From CAYOHR01 sp964512145 (GTDB taxonomy: Bacteria; Bacteroidota; Bacteroidia; Flavobacteriales_G; JALEGO01): DNA of 42,711 bases. This document shows, piece by piece, positions 36,507 to 42,711 of the stretch. Where the stretch lies: positions 1 through 42,711 of the forward strand of contig CAZEIM010000024.1 in the NCBI GenBank assembly GCA_964512145.1, in the 5' to 3' direction. Made by a program: the position numbers and the translations under genes. Below the pieces are notes generated by a model that ran no database searches, was not told the origin of the DNA, and saw nothing but the letters and a program-made list of their open reading frames with translations. Numbering within the stretch: the first letter of the stretch is position 1; each line of letters opens with the position of its first letter.

Positions 36507-36974
36507 CTATTGATTTAAATTTTTAATTAACTCTTTAATGTTTCCTTTTAATAAAGGGTGCGTAAATGATTCATCTATTATTTGAGCTAATGGCATTAAA
36601 GCAAAAAGTCTTTCGTGTAGTAAAGGATGAGGCACCTTAACTTTTTCATCATCTATTATTTCCTTATTATAAAATAATATATCTATATCTATTAATCTAT
36701 CCTCATAATGGATGGTTTTCTTTTCTTTTCTTCCAATTATTTTTTCTATTTCTTTTATTTGATTCATTAAAGTAAAACAATCTTGTTGAGACTCTAATAA
36801 AATTGCTTGGTTAACAAAATTATTTTCTGAATTATACCCCCATGCTTCTGAATAATAATAATCTGATATAGAAATAATTGTCCCAACATTTTTATGCAAC
36901 AATATTCTAGATTTATAAATATTAATTTCTTTACTTCCTAAATTAGATCCTAATAATAAAAACACCCTGTTCAT
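36507..36974 (-). CDS. folK: 6-hydroxymethyl-7,8-dihydropterin pyrophosphokinase (HPPK)
   Basis: The protein has 155 residues, the usual length for a monofunctional HPPK. It moves pyrophosphate from ATP to 6-hydroxymethyldihydropterin in folate synthesis. FLLLGSNLGSK (5-15) is the N-terminal signature. RLIDIDILFY (93-102) holds the Mg2+-binding Asp96 and Asp98, and VPHPLLHERLFALMPLAQI follows. The start ATG at 36974 leaves a 336-bp AT-rich gap upstream. It is joined to the exchanger gene with a 5-bp spacer. Confidence 0.95.
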   Translation of the reverse strand: MNRVFLLLGSNLGSKEINIYKSRILLHKNVGTIISISDYYYSEAWGYNSENNFVNQAILLESQQDCFTLMNQIKEIEKIIGRKEKKTIHYEDRLIDIDILFYNKEIIDDEKVKVPHPLLHERLFALMPLAQIIDESFTHPLLKGNIKELIKNLNQ

Positions 36975-37310
36975 TAAATATACAAAACTTGTTAATAAAC
37001 TATTATTACTTTTTAAAACACGAATGTAAATATCAATACATAAAAAAATATTAAACCACGTATCAAATACTTTTCTTTATTTTTGAATATTATGAAACAA
37101 CTTAATCAACATTTATTATTCAAATAGTTATTAAATTCATATGGTTATTTATTGTTATTAAGAATTGTTTATAATAATATTAAGTAATTGGTATATATTT
37201 ATTTAATATTAACAATTTAAATAATTTATGTTTATATTTTTAAATACATTTAATTTCAAAGAGTTTATTATAAAAAATTTCAACTATTTAAACAGTATAA
37301 TAATAATAAC
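36975..37310. other. AT-rich divergent intergenic region
   Basis: 336 bp between the starts of folK and the MORN-type gene, very AT-rich with ATAATAATA runs just before 37311. I see no convincing TAnnTTTG box, stem-loop or small gene; a 10-codon frame at 37091 is not supported. It should hold promoters for both flanking genes, but I cannot place them. Confidence 0.5.
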
Positions 37311-38906
37311 ATGTTTTATTTAAATATTATATATAATAAATATAATCTATTAATATGTTTATTATTTATGTTTCATATTGGTTATTCTCAAGATAATACT
37401 TCACCAAAAGAATACAAAGTTTTTTATCATGAAAATGGAAATATTTCAAGCGAAGGTTTTTTTGAAAACAATTTACCTACTGGAGTATGGAAAAACTATC
37501 ATGAAAACGGAAAACTAAAATCTATAGGTAAAAGAACAAATAACAAAGCAGATAGTACATGGTTATTTTATAATGATTTTGAAATACGCATCAATGAGGT
37601 TTCTTTTAAAAACGGATTAAAAAACGGTTGGGACATGAAGTATGGAAATGATGGTTTTTTGGTAAGTAAAGAGTATTTTAAAGAAGGCAAAAAAGAAGGA
37701 TTTTGTTATTATTACATCGATAATTTACTAAGCCGAAAGTCTTTTTATATGAATGATATTCTTACTTCTTACTCATACGAGTATGATAAACAGGGGAATA
37801 TCATTACATTATTTAATTATAACAATGGATTTATTAAAACAAGAGATTATATTAACAGGACGAATAAAGAAGGCAAAAAAGAAGGTAAATGGATTGAGTT
37901 TTTTCCTTGTTTTGAACCTTGTAATAAGCCTTATATTATTAAGAATGAAGGCAGATATATAAACGGATTAAAAAATGGTTATTTTAAAGAATATGATAAA
38001 AATGGAGAAGTTCTATCGGTACTGTTATATAAAGACGATGAGTTAGTTATTGAAAAAGATTTAGAAAAAATAGAATTAGTAACAGAGTATTATCCAAATG
38101 CAAAAGTTAAGTCGGTTAAAGGGTTTAAAAAAGGAGTACTTGAAGGTAATAGTTTTGAATATGATTCAGTTGGAAATTTAATAAATGTACAAGTATATAA
38201 AGATGGATTTTTGCTTCTTCAGGGAGGAACAATAGATTCTTTAGGTCTAAAACAAGGTGAATGGAAAGAATTTCATAAAAATGGGTCTTTGCGATCAAAA
38301 GGTGAATACTTAAATGGTTCAAAACATGGTAATTGGCTGTATTTTTTTGAAAACGGAAAAGAAGAGCAAAAGGGAAAGTACGCTAAAGGAGGAAAATATC
38401 ATGGTGAATGGATTTGGTTTTATGAAAATGGAAATATAAAAAGAAAAGAAACCTATAAAAATGGAGTAGAAAATGGAGTGGTTATTGAATATAACGACAC
38501 AAATGAAATTATGTTGCAAGGTGAATTTATTGATGGAGAACGGGAAGGCGCTTGGATGTTAATTCAGGGTGATTATAAAGAAGAAGGTCAATATATTGGA
38601 AATGAAAGAGATGGAGAATGGAAACACTATTATGTAAGCAATGGCGAGTTAAGTTATAAAGGAAATTATTCCGATGGAATTCCAACCGGAAAACATACTT
38701 GGTATCATCCAACCGGAAAAAAAATGCTCGAAGGATCTTATGAAGCAGGACAAAGAGAAGGTGAATGGAAAAGATATGATGTAAATGGACTTGAAATATT
38801 AAAAATATATTATGAATCTGGAAATGAAGTGCGTTTAAATGGAATTAAAATTAAACCTAAATCGGTTGATGATTTTAATATTGAAGATTATAAAATAATG
38901 AAGTAA
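37311..38906 (+). CDS. Exported MORN-type repeat protein (YwqK-like)
   Basis: The protein has 531 residues. A hydrophobic signal peptide ends near IGYSQ (about 27). The rest is about 13-15 MORN-variant repeats of about 22 residues, for example KQGEWKEFHKNG, SKHGNWLYFFENG, YHGEWIWFYENG and QREGEWKRYDVNG. Automatic annotation often names such proteins 'YwqK family antitoxin', but the signal peptide and length argue against a toxin-antitoxin role here. MORN-type repeats make extended beta hairpins and are found on Bacteroidota surfaces and in the periplasm. The next gene starts 1 bp after its stop, so the two form an operon. Function unknown. Confidence 0.8.
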   Translation: MFYLNIIYNKYNLLICLLFMFHIGYSQDNTSPKEYKVFYHENGNISSEGFFENNLPTGVWKNYHENGKLKSIGKRTNNKADSTWLFYNDFEIRINEVSFKNGLKNGWDMKYGNDGFLVSKEYFKEGKKEGFCYYYIDNLLSRKSFYMNDILTSYSYEYDKQGNIITLFNYNNGFIKTRDYINRTNKEGKKEGKWIEFFPCFEPCNKPYIIKNEGRYINGLKNGYFKEYDKNGEVLSVLLYKDDELVIEKDLEKIELVTEYYPNAKVKSVKGFKKGVLEGNSFEYDSVGNLINVQVYKDGFLLLQGGTIDSLGLKQGEWKEFHKNGSLRSKGEYLNGSKHGNWLYFFENGKEEQKGKYAKGGKYHGEWIWFYENGNIKRKETYKNGVENGVVIEYNDTNEIMLQGEFIDGEREGAWMLIQGDYKEEGQYIGNERDGEWKHYYVSNGELSYKGNYSDGIPTGKHTWYHPTGKKMLEGSYEAGQREGEWKRYDVNGLEILKIYYESGNEVRLNGIKIKPKSVDDFNIEDYKIMK

Positions 38907-38907
38907 C

Positions 38908-39483
38908 GTGATTTTTAGAGTAATACTATTTTTTGGTTTATTAAAAGCAATAAATTTTCAACTATATTCACAAAATTTACCTAATTGTACTATACCCTTT
39001 GATTTAATATTAATAACATTAAAAACAGATCTAAACAGACTAGAAATTATTAAACAAAAAGGGTTTGTAGAGGAAGCTAAAAAAATAGAAAATAAAATAA
39101 AAAAACAACATAGTAAAATTAAAAGCGACTTTAAAAACTTTACCTATTGCCCTATATATTTTTACTATAGCCATCATGAAGATTCTTTAATTCAAAACAA
39201 TACCTTTTTAAATCAAGTATTTAATACCAATGATAGCTTTATTACCAACCAAAATCATATTAAATCTATTCAGCAAAAAAAATTCATTATTTTAGAATAC
39301 AACACATTAAGCAACGAAAACTTATCTATTCCTGCCATAATTTTTTATAATAATAAAAAAGAAATATTCAGTAAACCTTGTACTTACTATGTAAGAACTA
39401 GCTTTTTGTTTTTTAATCGAAAAAATGAGAAGGTAATGCTTGATCTAAAAAATAATTTAGAAAAAATTAGAATGAAAAAATAA
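38908..39483 (+). CDS. Unknown exported protein, 191 residues
   Basis: I do not recognise this family. The GTG start lies 1 bp after the MORN-type gene's stop; an N-terminal hydrophobic stretch ending in LYSQ (about 22) is a good signal peptide and fits the start. A charged helical stretch follows (about 40-75, rich in K, E, I) that may form a coiled coil. The rest is rich in N, K, F and Y with three cysteines in the mature part. It is probably periplasmic and co-expressed with the preceding gene. No catalytic motif is seen. Confidence 0.6.
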   Translation: MIFRVILFFGLLKAINFQLYSQNLPNCTIPFDLILITLKTDLNRLEIIKQKGFVEEAKKIENKIKKQHSKIKSDFKNFTYCPIYFYYSHHEDSLIQNNTFLNQVFNTNDSFITNQNHIKSIQQKKFIILEYNTLSNENLSIPAIIFYNNKKEIFSKPCTYYVRTSFLFFNRKNEKVMLDLKNNLEKIRMKK

Positions 39484-39508
39484 ATTTTCGTTCTATGTCT
39501 TTTTTCTT

Positions 39509-39516
39509 TAATTTTG
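39509..39516 (+). promoter_or_regulatory. -7 box (TAATTTTG) that decides the next start
   Basis: TAATTTTG lies 21 bp before the ATG at 39538. Its last three bases are the TTG that could otherwise be read as an earlier start (39514). Because transcription starts downstream of this box, the TTG cannot be the start codon of a message from this promoter. Confidence 0.5.
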
Positions 39517-39537
39517 TTTGTTTTAAATTTTTATAAC

Positions 39538-41406
39538 ATGAAAAAAATTATATTTACATTTTTAGCTCTTCCTTTTTTTTATAATGCTTATTCTCAATGT
39601 ACAGTTTGTAGTATTGATTTAACATGTGACTCAACCCCTGCTTATCCAACATCTTGTCCAAAAAACTTACCTAATGATACAGCAGGAAAACCTTATGAAG
39701 CAACTTTAACATTTTATTTACCACAACAATTTGCTATTACAACCCCAATAAGTGCTACTGTTAGTTTTAACCAAATTAATATTGTAGGATTGTCCGGCAT
39801 GCCTCCTGGATTAACATGGACTGCTTATGATCACAATGGAAATTCATCTTCTGTTTTTTATCCTAATTCTAATCCGCCTTTAACAGAAAGAATTTGTGCT
39901 AAAATTTGCGGAACTCCTTTAGTTGCAGGGTATTACGAAATTAATGTTTCTGCTGTAATTGCTGTTAATGTTCCGGGAGTAGGTGTACAAACTACAACCG
40001 AGACTTTTATATATCCAATAACAATTCACCCAAATCCAACAGGAAATGCTGCTTTTACTATTACTAATCAATCAGGGTGTGGTTCATTAACAACTACATA
40101 TAATCCAATTTTACCTAGTGCAGGAAATCCTTTATATGAATATGTTTGGGATTTTGGTAATGGAACAACGAGTAATGTTGAAAATCCAGCTCCTGTTAAT
40201 TATTCAACTCCTGGAGATTATCAAGTGTCTTTATCTACAAATATTTACCAATATAAAGTTTCTTCACTATCTGCTGTAACAGCATGTGATGATGATTGGT
40301 GTGGAGATGCGGATGAATTAATCTGTTCTTTATCTAAACCCGATGTTTATTTTAGAGTTCAAGACAATACAAGCATTAGATCTAGTTCATCTATAACAAA
40401 CAATAAAACACCAAATTGGTCAACCGTTGATTGGTTATTAGAAGGTAACCAAATTATCTTAAGTTTTTATGATAAAGATGGATTAAGTGCAGACGATTTT
40501 TTAGGTAGCACGATTATTAATATTACCGGTACCGGAACCTACTCTTTTAGCTGTCCTTCTCCTGGAGGATGTTCAGGAATAGGAGTTTCTGGTTCATTGG
40601 TAATTGGAAAAGAATTAGTTAGTACTTTATCTGATACCGATGTAGTAACAGTATTTGCATTACCTAATGTTTCAAACATTATACCTTCTGCCGATACGGT
40701 TTGCTCTGGAGATACTGTACTACTCCAAGCAGACCCTGGATTTATTTCATATGCTTGGTATAAAGATAATGTTGTTATTGTTGGGGCAACCCAAGATTTT
40801 TATTCTACTATTTCAGCAGGTTCATATTCAGTTGAAGTTGTAGATACTAACGGATGTTCAAATACATCAAATTCACAAATTATCACCACCATTTCTTATC
40901 CTGTTAAACCACTTTTATTATTATCAGGTGGAGGTAAAATATTAAATGTTGATAATATTCAAGCCGGTATTTCATACCAATGGTATGTAGATAGTATGCC
41001 AATTTCAGGAGCTACCAACACTACCTATACCCCAACAGTACCTGGTAATTATGCAGTAGTTGCCACTAATTTTTTTGGATGTGAACGTTGGTCGGATGAA
41101 ATTTTCTTAAATATTGATACTACTAACTCAATTGCAGAAAATTTTAACGAAAGCATCTTGGCGCTTTATCCAAACCCAAATAACGGGGTATTTACGATGA
41201 AATTAAACACAATGAATGCTTTTAATGGTCTGGTTGAAATAAGAGATATTACAGGAAGATTAATTTTTACCGATAATTTAGGATATGTATCGGGAGAGCT
41301 AATAAAAGAATTTAATGTTTCCGACTATTCTAATGGAATGTATTTGTTTATGTTGAAAGACGAAAACAATAATCAAGTATCTAAAACTATTTTAATACAA
41401 AAATAA
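39538..41406 (+). CDS. T9SS type A cargo with PKD, C2-like and Ig-like domains
   Basis: The protein has 622 residues from the ATG at 39538 (MKKIIFTFLALPFF...YSQ, a clean signal peptide). A putative Ig-like N-terminal domain (about 45-165) is followed by a PKD domain (about 175-235, with VWDFGNGTTS and PGDYQVSLS) that is interrupted or followed by a C2-like segment (about 245-350: DDDWCGDADE, PDVYFRVQD, LSFYDKDGLSADDFLGS). Its acidic residues suggest Ca2+ binding. Two Ig-like domains follow (AWYKDN about 405; YQWYVDS about 480). The C-terminal domain (about 540-622) has YPNPNNG and ends in SKTILIQK, the T9SS type A sorting signal. It is predicted to be secreted or anchored at the surface. A strong hairpin terminator follows the stop. 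Confidence 0.85.
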   Translation: MKKIIFTFLALPFFYNAYSQCTVCSIDLTCDSTPAYPTSCPKNLPNDTAGKPYEATLTFYLPQQFAITTPISATVSFNQINIVGLSGMPPGLTWTAYDHNGNSSSVFYPNSNPPLTERICAKICGTPLVAGYYEINVSAVIAVNVPGVGVQTTTETFIYPITIHPNPTGNAAFTITNQSGCGSLTTTYNPILPSAGNPLYEYVWDFGNGTTSNVENPAPVNYSTPGDYQVSLSTNIYQYKVSSLSAVTACDDDWCGDADELICSLSKPDVYFRVQDNTSIRSSSSITNNKTPNWSTVDWLLEGNQIILSFYDKDGLSADDFLGSTIINITGTGTYSFSCPSPGGCSGIGVSGSLVIGKELVSTLSDTDVVTVFALPNVSNIIPSADTVCSGDTVLLQADPGFISYAWYKDNVVIVGATQDFYSTISAGSYSVEVVDTNGCSNTSNSQIITTISYPVKPLLLLSGGGKILNVDNIQAGISYQWYVDSMPISGATNTTYTPTVPGNYAVVATNFFGCERWSDEIFLNIDTTNSIAENFNESILALYPNPNNGVFTMKLNTMNAFNGLVEIRDITGRLIFTDNLGYVSGELIKEFNVSDYSNGMYLFMLKDENNNQVSKTILIQK

Positions 41407-41425
41407 TTTTATAATATTAATATTT

Positions 41426-41467
41426 AAAAACTCGTTATGGATAAAAAAATCTGTAACGAGTTTTTTT
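41426..41467 (+). terminator. Rho-independent terminator
   Basis: A 12-bp perfect stem, AAAAACTCGTTA (41426-41437) paired with TAACGAGTTTTT (41454-41465), has a 16-nt loop and is followed by a T-tract of seven T (41461-41467). It ends the T9SS cargo transcript. The T-tract directly touches the ATG at 41468. Confidence 0.8.
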
Positions 41468-41768
41468 ATGAATAAACATTTTTTTTGTTTCGCACTTTTA
41501 ATGTTTTATAAAACATTAAATGGACAATTTAATACTAATCATATTGATGTATTTCAAAAATCGCATGTTTTAAAAAATAACAGAATAACTAAAAGTTATA
41601 CTTCAATTCTTAATATAAAAGTTAATCACACCAATAACTTGTTTTATAAAGAGTACAATAGCGAAGAGTATAAAAGAATAGGGTTTTTTGGAAAAAATAT
41701 AAAACCTTTTTTAACCTTAAATAGTCAATCAAAAACATACTTTTTAAAATATAAAAACAGTAAACGAA
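41468..41768 (+). CDS. Unknown exported protein, N-terminal part cut by assembly gap
   Basis: About 100 residues are visible before the N run. The ATG at 41468 begins a signal peptide (MNKHFFCFALLMF, cleavage near LNGQ about residue 20). The visible mature part (FQKSHVLKNNRITKSY and onward) is rich in N, K and Y and matches no family I know. The piece after the gap (41807-42000) ends like an outer-membrane barrel strand and is probably the same gene. A TAG at 41807 would close this frame only if the gap is exactly 38 bases, which N runs seldom are. Confidence 0.5.
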
Positions 41769-41806
41769 NNNNNNNNNNNNNNNNNNNNNNNNNNNNNNNN
41801 NNNNNN
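41769..41806. other. Assembly gap (38 N)
   Basis: Thirty-eight unresolved bases inside a probable gene. A 16-base A run follows at 41829-41844, which may have contributed to the break. Confidence 0.98.
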
Positions 41807-42000
41807 TAGTTTGGACTCATTTCGCGTTAAAAAAAAAAAAAAAATTAAACTATTACGACAAAAATAAATTTCAATCTGTTATGTTAAACAAAAACAATAC
41901 TTTACCCTTAGCGCTAACATATTTTACATGTTTAGGATTAACGTATCATTTTCAAGTTAAAGCTATTAAAAACCTCAAATTTTCTGTATCATTACAATAA
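41807..42000 (+). CDS. C-terminal fragment of an outer-membrane-like protein after the gap
   Basis: The frame ending at TAA 41998-42000 is open from 41809 and reads VWTHFALKKKKK, then LNYYDKNKFQSVMLN, LPLALTYFTCLGLTYHFQ and KFSVSLQ. A final strand ending in an alternating aromatic/polar pattern fits a beta-barrel C-terminus. The frame before the 16-A run is uncertain, because an error there would switch to the frame reading SLDSFRVKK. It most likely continues the gene at 41468. Confidence 0.45.
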
Positions 42001-42024
42001 ATAATTTTTTAGAATTATAGCTAA

Positions 42025-42486
42025 ATGTACACGTACGTAATTAAAAATTTTGAAAACCTTTCAAATCTTGAACTTTTTAATATTATTAAATTAAGACAGC
42101 AAATATTTATAGTTGAACAAAACTGTATTTATACAGATTTAGACAACAAAGACCTTGTTTCTTATCATGTATTAATGTTTAACAAAGATAATAATACATT
42201 AATGGCGTATGCTCGATTAATTCCCGAAGGAGTATCATATGATAATTTTACATCCATTGGCCGAGTATGCGTATTGCCTGAGTTTAGAAAATCAAATGTT
42301 GGAAAAAACTTAATGAATTATTGTATTAACCAATCCATCGAATTATTTCATAAAAAATACCCTATTAAAATTAGCGCACAAATACAAGCATTATCGTTTT
42401 ATTCTAAATTAAATTTTATTGCAACCGGAAATACATATTTAGAAGACGGTTTACCTCACATACAAATGATTTATCACATAAATTGA
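42025..42486 (+). CDS. ElaA-like GNAT-family N-acetyltransferase
   Basis: The protein has 153 residues. The ElaA-type start is clear: LFNIIKLRQQIFIVEQNCIYTDLDNKD (about 16-42). The acetyl-CoA loop follows as IGRVCVLPEFRKSNVGKNLM (about 84-103; R/Q-x-x-G/A variant RKSNVG), then the C-terminal IQALSFYSKLNFIATGN and DGLPHIQM. It transfers an acetyl group from acetyl-CoA; the acceptor is unknown. It follows the gap-broken gene by 24 bp. An inverted repeat begins at its stop codon. Confidence 0.9.
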   Translation: MYTYVIKNFENLSNLELFNIIKLRQQIFIVEQNCIYTDLDNKDLVSYHVLMFNKDNNTLMAYARLIPEGVSYDNFTSIGRVCVLPEFRKSNVGKNLMNYCINQSIELFHKKYPIKISAQIQALSFYSKLNFIATGNTYLEDGLPHIQMIYHIN

Positions 42487-42529
42487 TACATGGTAAATTT
42501 AATTTGATTAAATTTACGTATTTGTATCA
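42484..42529. repeat. 46-bp inverted repeat between stop and start codons
   Basis: The outer arms TGATACA (42484-42490) and TGTATCA (42523-42529) and the inner arms GTAAATTTAAT (42493-42503) and ATTAAATTTAC (42507-42517) flank a TTG centre (42504-42506). It runs from the acetyltransferase stop TGA to the A of the next ATG. No T-tract follows, so it may be a weak terminator, an operator or an attenuator. Confidence 0.65.
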
Positions 42530-42711
42530 TGTCAAATACGGATTATAATAACTTATTATTTAGTCTTGATCAGTTTATTAAAAAATATTATAAAAATAAA
42601 CTGATTAAAGGCGTTATTATTTCTATAACCTTTTTGCTATTTGTTTATCTTTTGTTAGTAATTGCTGAATATTTTTCTGGTTTTTCAACACTAATAAGAT
42701 CGGTTTTATTT
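42529..42711 (+). CDS. DUF4175-like large membrane protein (5' end only)
   Basis: Sixty-one residues are visible before the window ends. They read LFSLDQFIKKYYKNKLIKG, a membrane helix (VIISITFLLFVYLLLVIAEYF), and GFSTLIRSVLF. This opening is typical, as I recall it, of Bacteroidota DUF4175-type proteins of about 1100 residues with N-terminal membrane helices and a long coiled coil. The ATG at 42529 shares its A with the inverted repeat. The rest of the gene lies beyond the window. Confidence 0.65.
   Translation, partial: MSNTDYNNLLFSLDQFIKKYYKNKLIKGVIISITFLLFVYLLLVIAEYFSGFSTLIRSVLF

Noticed and set aside
36975..37310. Possible small gene or RNA in the folK upstream region
   Set aside because: Only AT-rich sequence with very short frames and no stable stem; nothing could be supported.
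37311..38906. Toxin-antitoxin role for the MORN-type protein
   Set aside because: The YwqK name is an automatic label; the protein has a signal peptide and no toxin gene next to it.
39514..39537. Earlier TTG start for the T9SS cargo
   Set aside because: The TTG is the last part of a -7 box, and the eight added residues would precede a normal signal peptide starting at ATG 39538.

Overview
This is a low-GC, densely packed chromosomal piece of a Bacteroidota bacterium, most likely Flavobacteriales-like and from a draft or metagenome scaffold (N gaps at 1194-1209 and 41769-41806). Three things point there. The promoter -7 boxes match TAnnTTTG and there are no clear Shine-Dalgarno sites. Several exported proteins carry type IX secretion (T9SS) signals. 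Several families are typical of the phylum (PorP/SprF, SprB repeats, a PorE-like OmpA protein, a YbiT-type ABC-F). No rRNA, tRNA, CRISPR array, prophage or insertion sequence was recognised.

Layout. 1-1273: a DUF115/GT42-like protein on the minus strand, then a gene-poor stretch with two abutting palindromes and an N gap. 1274-8193: a large predicted outer-membrane barrel protein and an ABC-F ATPase on the plus strand, a phosphopantetheinyl transferase on the minus strand, and an exported WG-repeat protein. 8229-16851: a minus-strand run of five genes reading PorE-like OmpA protein, FolC, a CLC transporter with CLC-F-like motifs, a QueA-like enzyme and a CDF cation transporter. 16993-20694: a DUF2461 protein, a YfcE-like phosphoesterase, and a truA-ABC exporter pair. 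20705-32978: a minus-strand run of a 3511-residue SprB-repeat adhesin, its PorP/SprF partner and ispE. 33118-36974: a stand-alone ABC ATPase, a peptide-type substrate-binding lipoprotein, a Ca2+/Na+ exchanger-like protein and FolK. 37311-42711: exported proteins (MORN-type repeats, an unknown 191-residue protein, a T9SS type A cargo with a C2-like insert, a gene broken by an assembly gap), an ElaA-like acetyltransferase and the start of a DUF4175-like membrane protein.

How the genes fit together. Core metabolism (folC, folK, ispE, truA, QueA-like) is interleaved with cell-surface genes. The surface genes make one theme: a giant adhesin exported by T9SS, an SprF-like outer-membrane protein encoded just downstream, a PorE-like periplasmic peptidoglycan-binding protein, and a second T9SS cargo. 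Gliding motility or surface attachment is a reasonable inference, but sprA, gldK-N, porV and the other core T9SS genes are not in this window.

The most interesting signals are inside the SprB-like adhesin. About 42 repeats fall into sub-types. Eleven carry an extra pair of cysteines that are gained or lost together without exception in my reading. Six marker repeats ending in GP are spaced 924, 903, 1146, 903 and 906 bp apart, which implies a higher-order unit of four repeats. Other points of note are a degenerate second ATP site in the ABC-F protein, frequent TTG starts, possible mutually exclusive promoters at truA, and hairpins that abut start codons near the right end.
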